This document shows, in pieces, positions 1 to 5,466 of a stretch of DNA of 64,000 bases. The stretch's first letter is position 1, and each line of letters starts with the position of its first letter. This stretch comes from DYFT01 sp041695085 (GTDB lineage Bacteria; Bacteroidota; Ignavibacteria; UBA10030), in NCBI GenBank assembly GCA_041695085.1, contig JBGFRO010000023.1, positions 87,091 to 151,090 on the forward strand. Direction: 5' to 3'. The notes beneath the pieces are model-generated. The model was not told the origin of the DNA, made no database searches, and worked only from the letters and a program-made list of their open reading frames with translations. The position numbers were made by a program, and so were the translations under genes.

Positions 1-1252
1 CTTTCAACTGCTCGATCGGTTTGATGATATCTGAGGATGGGGAGAGAAGGGAGGAGTTCTCCTCCTCGTGCATACCGAACGTCTGAAGTGCAAGCGGGAG
101 GTCTTTTTCCATGATGGTGTGACCATCCGCCATCAGCACAGCGCGTTGCACGGCATTTTCTAGCTCCCTCACGTTCCCCGGCCAGGGATATTCGTACAGT
201 AGCCGGAGCGCTTTCTTCGAAAAGCCCATGCGCGATCTTCCAACATCGTTTGCAAACCTTGTCAGAAAATGCTCGGCAAGCAAGAGGATATCCGACTTTC
301 GTTCCCGCAAGGGGGGAAGAATAATCGGAAACGTTGCCAGGCGGAAGTACAGGTCTTCACGAAACTCCTTCACTTGGATCGCCTTCATCAAGTCCCGGTT
401 GGTTGCCGATATGACGCGGACGTCAGACGTCAGCGTTTCGTTCCCGCCGACACGCTCGAACTGTTTGGTTTGGATGACACGCAGGAGCTTTGCCTGTAGA
501 CTGAGATCGAGTTCTCCGATCTCGTCGAGGAAGATGGTTCCGCCATTTGCCTGTTCGAATTTCCCGATGCGGCGCTGGTAGGCCCCGGTGAAGGAACCCT
601 TCTCATGACCGAACAATTCGCTTTCAAGCAGATCTTTCGGGATGGACGCGCAGTTTACCACCACAAACGGCTCGTTCTTTCGCTTCCCATTGTAGTGAAT
701 GGCACGGGCGATCAGCTCCTTGCCTGTACCGCTCTCCCCCAAAACCAACACGCAAATATCGCTGTCCTTCACCTTATGCACTAACTTGAACACTTCCTGC
801 ATGGCACCGCTGTGGGAGACGATATTGTCGAAATGGGCAGGCTTTTCCATCGCCTCGCGTAGCCTCTGGACTTCTCTTGCGAGATCGTGGGTCTGAATGG
901 CGTTCTTAAGTGAGACCTCAAGTTTGGCAAAATCGACCGGTTTGCTGTAGTAGTCCATCGCGCCGAGTTTGAGTGTCTCGATCGCAACCTCCACTTTCCC
1001 CTGAGCCGAAAGCATGATGACGGGGAGGTCGGGATAACGCTGTTTGATCTCTGTCAGCGTTTCCACACCCCCGATGCCAGGCAACATGATGTCGAGCAAG
1101 ACGACGTCGGGGACCTCGATCAAAGATTCGAGGAGCGCTTCACCGCTCCGGAAGAGCTTTGTTTCGTATCCCCATTTCTTTGAGATCCAGTGTTCCAACA
1201 AACGAAGGATCGTTTCTTCGTCATCGACAACGTACACGAGACGATTGGGCAT
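1..1252 (-). CDS. Sigma-54-dependent response regulator (NtrC/AtoC family), C-terminus beyond the left edge
   Basis: About 417 codons are visible, read leftward from an ATG at 1252-1250; the gene runs off the window. The N-terminus is a receiver domain with the acidic pair D10-D11, phospho-acceptor D54 in VVLLDIMLPG and a conserved YSKP lysine near residue 103. An AAA+ domain follows, with Walker A GESGTGKE near residue 170, the sigma-54 contact loop as GSFTGA rather than GAFTGA (about residue 222) and Walker B TIFLDEIGEL near 240. The R-finger region and PWPGNVRELENAV are present. Family members are 440-470 residues, so essentially only the Fis-type DNA-binding helix-turn-helix is missing. 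It lies 27 bp downstream of a histidine kinase on the same strand, so the two are probably one operon. Such proteins open sigma-54 promoters when phosphorylated; candidate targets are the divergent secreted-protein genes to the right. Confidence 0.95.
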   Translation of the reverse strand, partial: MPNRLVYVVDDEETILRLLEHWISKKWGYETKLFRSGEALLESLIEVPDVVLLDIMLPGIGGVETLTEIKQRYPDLPVIMLSAQGKVEVAIETLKLGAMDYYSKPVDFAKLEVSLKNAIQTHDLAREVQRLREAMEKPAHFDNIVSHSGAMQEVFKLVHKVKDSDICVLVLGESGTGKELIARAIHYNGKRKNEPFVVVNCASIPKDLLESELFGHEKGSFTGAYQRRIGKFEQANGGTIFLDEIGELDLSLQAKLLRVIQTKQFERVGGNETLTSDVRVISATNRDLMKAIQVKEFREDLYFRLATFPIILPPLRERKSDILLLAEHFLTRFANDVGRSRMGFSKKALRLLYEYPWPGNVRELENAVQRAVLMADGHTIMEKDLPLALQTFGMHEEENSSLLSPSSDIIKPIEQLK

Positions 1253-1279
1253 AAGAGGTTCCTCGGATTAGATTGAGTG

Positions 1280-1978
1280 TCAGTCAAGAGATAGTTGCAG
1301 GAGGAAACGGAGAGCGTTTTGCTCCGTCATCTCCAGCATCAATTTGCCGTCTTGGATTTCGATCAAGTGTTGAGCGAAAGCAAATCCAATCCCTGCCTCA
1401 CGCAGCTCAACGTCGGGAGCATGGTGCCAAATGAAATCTCTCCTCGCTTCCTTCAGAAGATCGTCCGCGGATACCACGGGCGTGCGCATGGTGACTGAGA
1501 GACTCAAAAGCTTCTCATTCTCATTCATGGTCACTTCAATGATCCCTCGTTTCTGAGAGAGGCGAAGAACGTTCAGAAGGAGATTCTGCAGCAGCTGTTG
1601 AAACCGGAGTCCATCCACCTTCGCGAAACACGGCGTCGAGGGCATGGAGATCCGACACTCCACGCCGAGTGCCTTGAACGAGTCGAGAAGCTGTTGCACC
1701 GTTTGATGCACGAGGTACCGCACATCTGTCCGTTCTCGATGAAGAAGAATTCGTTCCTGCGAGCTGAAGGCGACGTTCAGACAATCGTCAATAACATTCG
1801 AGAGGCGCTGGCCCTCGCTACGGATGATCTCGGCGAATTTCCTGCGTCGCTCCGCCGGTAGTCTTGCATCGCTCAGCATCGCCTCCGCGTAGCCGATGAT
1901 GGATGTGAGGGGAGTGCGAAGCTCGTGGGAGACTTTCTTGAGGAGTTCGTTTGTGCTCCTTGCTTCTTTTATGGTCAT
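1280..1978 (-). CDS. Short sensor histidine kinase with degenerate ATP-binding domain
   Basis: A 232-residue kinase. The HisKA motif SHELRTPLTS carries H18 as phospho-acceptor. A HATPase-like half follows, with an N-box-like NLLLNVLRLS and a G2-like GIGFAFAQHL. The usual DxGxG (G1) box is not visible: the stretch where it should lie reads VTMRTPVVSADD. There is no transmembrane segment or recognisable sensor domain, so it would be cytosolic and minimal. I prefer the ATG at 1978 because the reading frame further upstream (alternative TTG at 2044) overlaps the remnant of a YHS-type gene on the other strand and looks non-coding. It probably phosphorylates the sigma-54 activator encoded just downstream, but the missing G1 box makes autokinase activity uncertain. 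Confidence 0.85.
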   Translation of the reverse strand: MTIKEARSTNELLKKVSHELRTPLTSIIGYAEAMLSDARLPAERRRKFAEIIRSEGQRLSNVIDDCLNVAFSSQERILLHRERTDVRYLVHQTVQQLLDSFKALGVECRISMPSTPCFAKVDGLRFQQLLQNLLLNVLRLSQKRGIIEVTMNENEKLLSLSVTMRTPVVSADDLLKEARRDFIWHHAPDVELREAGIGFAFAQHLIEIQDGKLMLEMTEQNALRFLLQLSLD

Positions 1979-1987
1979 GACCGAAGA

Positions 1988-2175
1988 GTGCTTAAGGATC
2001 CTGTATGTGGTATGGCCGTCGATCAGCGAACCTCCCCACAACAAGATGAGTCGTTGAATGAAGCCTGCATTTGCACTTTCACAATCGCAAGGCCTGTGCC
2101 AAAACGAAATTCCTCAAACCAAGCCATTTTCCCCAACAAATACATAGCAAACTGAGCTTGGCTGTTTTGAAATGA
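1988..2175 (+). pseudogene. Remnant of a small YHS-domain (metal-binding) protein gene, apparently frameshifted
   Basis: Starting from GTG 1988 one frame reads VLKDPVCGMAVD, the signature of YHS domains, which are found alone or fused to copper-transporting ATPases. The expected second half of the domain (YyFC-x2-3-C-x3-F, then PxxY) is not in that frame. In another frame from about 2065 one reads HFHNRKACAKTKFLKPSHF, which fits a decayed version of it, ending at TGA 2173-2175. I infer a YHS gene broken by at least one frameshift, divergent from the histidine kinase with only 9 bp between starts. The N-terminal motif is too long a match to dismiss easily. The frame shift itself could be checked against relatives. 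Confidence 0.45.
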
Positions 2176-2247
2176 GACTGAAATGGAGACGCATGTACTG
2201 TGACTCAACAAAATCCTCTGTTATTTAAACGAAGTTAGGCAATATCA

Positions 2248-2258
2248 AAATGAATCAC
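2248..2258. promoter_or_regulatory. Candidate upstream activator motif (AAATGAATCAC)
   Basis: The 11-mer AAATGAATCAC lies 81 bp upstream of the -24/-12-like element at 2329. An identical 11-mer occurs at 8600-8610, 88 bp upstream of a second -24/-12-like element in front of a paralogous gene. This is the position expected for an enhancer site of a sigma-54 activator. Function is inference from position and recurrence. Confidence 0.4.
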
Positions 2259-2328
2259 CATTGTCAAAGTGAAACAGTTTAAGGGGCATCTATTATCGAA
2301 ACCTTAGATTTCCTTAGGAAATCGTGAT

Positions 2329-2343
2329 TGGCACGCCGGTTGT
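2329..2343 (+). promoter_or_regulatory. Candidate sigma-54 (-24/-12) promoter for the secreted-subunit/chaperone/usher-like cluster
   Basis: TGGCACG at 2329-2335, four bases, then TTGT at 2340-2343. The sigma-54 consensus is TGGCACG-N4-TTGC/A, so the -24 half is perfect and the -12 half has GT in place of GC with correct spacing. It lies about 65 bp upstream of the first subunit ATG (2409) and diverges from an NtrC-type activator gene. It implies a transcription start near 2355. Confidence 0.5.
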
Positions 2344-2408
2344 GGAACCTATGGCAGACGAAATTGAAACTCAACCAAACAAACAATACAATCATCTTGG
2401 AGGATGTC

Positions 2409-2909
2409 ATGAAAAAGCTCGCAACGCTGTTCGCCCTTGCCGCCCTGAGCCTGTTGTTCGTCGAAGAATCGAATGCCCAGGCTACGGCAAACCAGACCGT
2501 TCAATTGACGGTCAATGCAGTCTATAAGATTTCCACCTCCGGCAACCCCGGAGCACTGACGATCAACAACGGCACCGCCGGTACGGATGCATTGACGTCG
2601 GTGAGCGACAACTCAACGACCTACAACATTACACAAAACGTTGGTAACACGGTGAAGGTGACGGCACATTTGAACTCGGCTTTGCCGGCGGGATACACGT
2701 TGTCGATCAACCTGGCGAGCACGAAGGGGACAAGTGCAGGGACGGTGGATATTTCGAATGCGACGTCGGGCAGTGCAGTGGATGTAGTGACGGGGATCGG
2801 AATGGGTGCGGATGCGAACCAGACGATTGGCTACACCTTCTCGGCTCTTGCCAGTGCTGGCACGCTTTCCTCAACCAACAAGACCGTGACGTTAACCCTG
2901 ACGAATTAA
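2409..2909 (+). CDS. Small secreted WxL/DUF4402-like subunit protein
   Basis: A 166-residue protein. The ATG at 2409 follows a good ribosome-binding site (TTGGAGG, 2397-2403) and opens a clear signal peptide (MKKLATLFALAALSLLF, cleavage near NAQA). The mature part is rich in Thr, Ser, Asn and Ala, lacks Cys, and is predicted all-beta. It begins with QTVQLTVNAVYKIS and ends with the strand KTVTLTLTN. It contains VVTGIGMGADANQTIGY, closely matched by VVAGIGRGSDVNQPIRY in the gene at 8787, so the two are paralogues. It is the first gene of a cluster ending with chaperone-like and usher-like genes, which suggests a surface-fibre or coat subunit. No exact family can be assigned from sequence alone. 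Confidence 0.85.
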   Translation: MKKLATLFALAALSLLFVEESNAQATANQTVQLTVNAVYKISTSGNPGALTINNGTAGTDALTSVSDNSTTYNITQNVGNTVKVTAHLNSALPAGYTLSINLASTKGTSAGTVDISNATSGSAVDVVTGIGMGADANQTIGYTFSALASAGTLSSTNKTVTLTLTN

Positions 2910-2982
2910 CGACAGATGCTTCTCCGTTCCGTGGCAGGCCCTACGGCCTCCCACGGATCGGTGTCTGAAAAGGGCTACGATC

Positions 2983-3492
2983 ATGAAACCGGAAAGGATT
3001 TCCATTCTGCTACAGGCGTTGCTTCTTCTTGTGACGGTGCTTGCTCTCCTTGAGACGGCTCACGCGCAGGGGACGAGTGCACGCCAGGTGGTGACCCTCG
3101 AGGTTCTTGAGCTGAATCGAATCGACATAAACATGACATCTTTGACGCTCATTATACAAGACGCCAACGCACAAGCCGGCACAACAGTCCCTGCTGCCAA
3201 CTCAGACGGCGTTCTCTTCTGGATGACGAATGGAGACAACAAGAAGATCACCGTCGCCAGCAACAACGCCACCCCTCGCTTCGAATTGAAGCTGTTGGCG
3301 GCAGACGTCACGCCTCAGGCCGGCGTTCCAGTTCCGGAAATCATTTTTGACGACACCCAGACGAGGGATTTCATAACGGGTGTAACGAAGACGTCTGGGC
3401 GTTGCCAAATTCGATACACCGCATCGGCGCCGGTCCAGGCTGGCGTCGGTCGCGAGATGTACGTCATCACGTATACCATCACCGGAAGTTGA
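2983..3492 (+). CDS. Small secreted subunit-like protein of the chaperone/usher-like cluster
   Basis: A 169-residue protein with a signal peptide (LLQALLLLVTVLALLETAHAQ). After cleavage it begins with RQVVTLEVLELNRIDI, matching the N-terminal strand of its neighbours. It contains GDNKKITVASNN and SGRCQIRYTASAPVQAG, and ends with the strand YVITYTITGS. The next gene has the matching SGSCAIRYTALALASQG and ends TVTFTITNQ, so the two are paralogues with a single conserved Cys. A purine-rich GAAAAGGG lies about 8 bases before the ATG. Position between other subunit-like genes suggests a structural component exported across the inner membrane and handled by the chaperone-like protein at 4646. Function is inferred. 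Confidence 0.82.
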   Translation: MKPERISILLQALLLLVTVLALLETAHAQGTSARQVVTLEVLELNRIDINMTSLTLIIQDANAQAGTTVPAANSDGVLFWMTNGDNKKITVASNNATPRFELKLLAADVTPQAGVPVPEIIFDDTQTRDFITGVTKTSGRCQIRYTASAPVQAGVGREMYVITYTITGS

Positions 3493-3645
3493 GGCAGGAG
3501 GGTTCTCTTGCTCTGTCCTCCAAGGACGACCAGCGCGAGTGAAGGTGGGAAGCATTCCACCTTCCTCCGCTTGAATCTCAGAGCGAGACGAGATATATTG
3601 GGTCAACTTTCTTCAACCAGTTCGGCGTATGTTCTTTTTGAGACG

Positions 3646-4149
3646 ATGAAACGACTCACACATTTCCCCTTCTCATTGATGCTTCCCCTCTTCGTCCTTG
3701 CGGCCTCAAGTGAGTCAGTTCAGGCGCAGACATACGGATCCGATTTCCATCGGGTCACGGTATCCGTCGCAACGATCACGCTGCTGCAGACGAACGTCGG
3801 AAGCGTCAGCCTCTCTATTACTGGTAGTTCGGTCATTGCTGGACAGGACTTAATGACGGTGAGCGATCAATCGTCGACTCTTCTCTGGGGAACGAATAGC
3901 TCGGGCAAGAAAGTCACCGTGCGCACCAGCCTTGCAACTCCGAAGTACTCACTCAGAGTTGCTGCCATCAGTCCGACGAGCGGAACGGCTGCATCGGAAG
4001 TTGCCTTGAGCACCGCTGCGGCCGATTTCTTGTTCGATATTGGTCGTTCGTCAGGCTCGTGTGCGATCCGCTACACGGCGCTCGCTCTTGCATCGCAGGG
4101 GACAGGAAGCGATGCACACACCGTCACGTTTACCATCACAAATCAATGA
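3646..4149 (+). CDS. Small secreted subunit-like protein
   Basis: A 167-residue protein from ATG 3646, chosen because it begins a standard signal peptide (FSLMLPLFVLAASSESVQAQ); the frame is open further upstream but that part looks non-coding. The mature part starts FHRVTVSVATITLLQT, has SGKKVTVRTSLATPKYSL in the middle, carries a single Cys in SGSCAIRYTA and ends HTVTFTITNQ. It is paralogous to the products of 2983 and 4146. Its stop codon overlaps the next start (ATGA at 4146-4149), which indicates translational coupling and supports one transcript for the cluster. Confidence 0.82.
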   Translation: MKRLTHFPFSLMLPLFVLAASSESVQAQTYGSDFHRVTVSVATITLLQTNVGSVSLSITGSSVIAGQDLMTVSDQSSTLLWGTNSSGKKVTVRTSLATPKYSLRVAAISPTSGTAASEVALSTAAADFLFDIGRSSGSCAIRYTALALASQGTGSDAHTVTFTITNQ

Positions 4150-4637
4150 AGCAGATACTTTACTCGGTCATACGTTTGTTGCATGTGCGCGCTCTTGCAG
4201 TATCCGTGTTCGTGATTGTGCTCGCATCTGAGACCTCAGAGGCGCAACCGATCGAAGTGCGCGGGGGAAATCAGACACTGAATATTACATCAGGATTCGC
4301 AGGGGGGGAGCCAGTTGCCGTGACGAACACGAATTCCTCGCTCCGTTATCGCCGGCAGGCACGGAGGTCCAAGATCACGGTGCGCACAGCTTGTCCGGGT
4401 CAGAACTTTAACTTGTCAGTGGAGGCGCAGGGGGTTTCACGGGGAGTAGCAGCCCCCGCTGTTCAGCTGATACATGGCATGCTCGATACGGATTTCATCG
4501 TCAATATTCCCGCTACCGGCTTCACGCGGACGACGATCACGCTCCGCTATATGGCGTCCGCGACCTTCGCGCAGGGCAATAGCGCTGAACTTGGTAATGA
4601 CGTCCATACCGTGACGTACACCATCCTAGCCCAATAG
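4146..4637 (+). CDS. Small secreted subunit-like protein, translationally coupled to its neighbour
   Basis: A 163-residue protein. Its ATG (4146-4148) overlaps the TGA of the preceding gene. The signal peptide ends near SETSEAQ. The mature part contains RRSKITVRTACPGQNFNLSV, a variant of the KKVTVRTSLATPKYSL segment of the preceding paralogue, then TTITLRYMASATFAQG and the terminal strand HTVTYTILAQ. The conserved Cys before the IRYTA-like strand is absent, and a Cys instead lies in the central segment. It is the most diverged of the four subunits and lies 8 bp before the chaperone-like gene. It could be an adaptor or tip protein, but nothing in the sequence decides this. Confidence 0.82.
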   Translation: MKQILYSVIRLLHVRALAVSVFVIVLASETSEAQPIEVRGGNQTLNITSGFAGGEPVAVTNTNSSLRYRRQARRSKITVRTACPGQNFNLSVEAQGVSRGVAAPAVQLIHGMLDTDFIVNIPATGFTRTTITLRYMASATFAQGNSAELGNDVHTVTYTILAQ

Positions 4638-4645
4638 GGACACCC

Positions 4646-5458
4646 ATGAAAATGATCTCATTGCTTTTGCTTCTCGTAGCGACGGTCGTCACCGCGCTCG
4701 GACAAATTTCCGTCATCGGTGAGTTGAGTCAGGACCGCGAAGCGCGACCCGGCGAGAAATATGACGGCGTTATCATCGTCAAGAACGATACAAATGAACC
4801 ACAGGAAGCAAAGGTGTACCAAACGGACTATCTCTTTTACTTCAACGGTACGAACGACTATGCCGAGCCGGGCTCAACTCCGAGATCCAACGCAAAGTGG
4901 GTTACCTTCAGTCCTGCCACCCTCGTCGTTCCGCCACAAAGCACGATGGCGGTGAACTTTACCGTACAAATTCCCGCCGACCTCGATGGCAAACCTTTGG
5001 TAGGGACATATTGGAGCATGTTGATGATCGAAGGGGTTGCAAAGGGTTCAGCCGAGTCGACGCTTCCGCGCGATCCCAACAGGACCCACATGGGCATCCA
5101 ACAGACGATTCGCTACGGCATTCAACTGGCCACACACATCGCCCAGACCGGTGAGAGGAAGATCAATTTTTTGGATGCCCAACTGGTCACGAAAGAGACG
5201 GGGGAAAAAGTGTTGCAGGTCGATATCGAGAACACCGGTGATGTAGGCATTCGACCTGATGTGTATGTGGAATTGTTCGATGCCAATGGCGCGTCGGTCG
5301 GAAAATTTCCCGGCATCCGCTTTCGCATGTATCCCGGCACCTCTGTGCGTCAGCAAATCAACCTGAGCAAAGCTCCGGCAGGAGAATACCGGGCTTTGGT
5401 CGTGGTGGATGCGGGCGGAGACGACGTCTTCGGAGCACAATACACGATCAAACTGTAG
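4646..5458 (+). CDS. Periplasmic chaperone-like Ig-fold protein (DUF916/WxL-interacting or PapD-like)
   Basis: A 270-residue secreted protein (signal peptide MKMISLLLLLVATVVTALGQ). The N-terminal half has a beta-sandwich pattern: RPGEKYDGVIIVKNDTNEP, then WVTFSPATLVVPPQSTMAV, then FTVQIPADLDGKPLVGTYW. These resemble the first Ig domain of fimbrial chaperones and of DUF916 proteins, including the proline-rich PPQSxxxVxFTVxIP turn. A second sandwich (LQVDIENTGDVGIRPDVYVE ... GEYRALVVVDAGGDDVFGA) follows, as in two-domain chaperones. It is encoded between four subunit-like genes and an usher-like gene, the order expected for a chaperone-usher pathway. The likely role is to bind the small secreted proteins in the periplasm. 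Homology to PapD proper is not demonstrated; the WxL-interacting type is the alternative. Confidence 0.7.
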   Translation: MKMISLLLLLVATVVTALGQISVIGELSQDREARPGEKYDGVIIVKNDTNEPQEAKVYQTDYLFYFNGTNDYAEPGSTPRSNAKWVTFSPATLVVPPQSTMAVNFTVQIPADLDGKPLVGTYWSMLMIEGVAKGSAESTLPRDPNRTHMGIQQTIRYGIQLATHIAQTGERKINFLDAQLVTKETGEKVLQVDIENTGDVGIRPDVYVELFDANGASVGKFPGIRFRMYPGTSVRQQINLSKAPAGEYRALVVVDAGGDDVFGAQYTIKL

Positions 5459-5466
5459 AGCCCTTC

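Noticed and set aside
1925..2155. Intact 76-codon gene containing DPVCGM
   Set aside because: The part before 1988 overlaps the kinase gene and the part after about 2065 does not fit a YHS domain; better explained as a frameshifted remnant starting near 1988.
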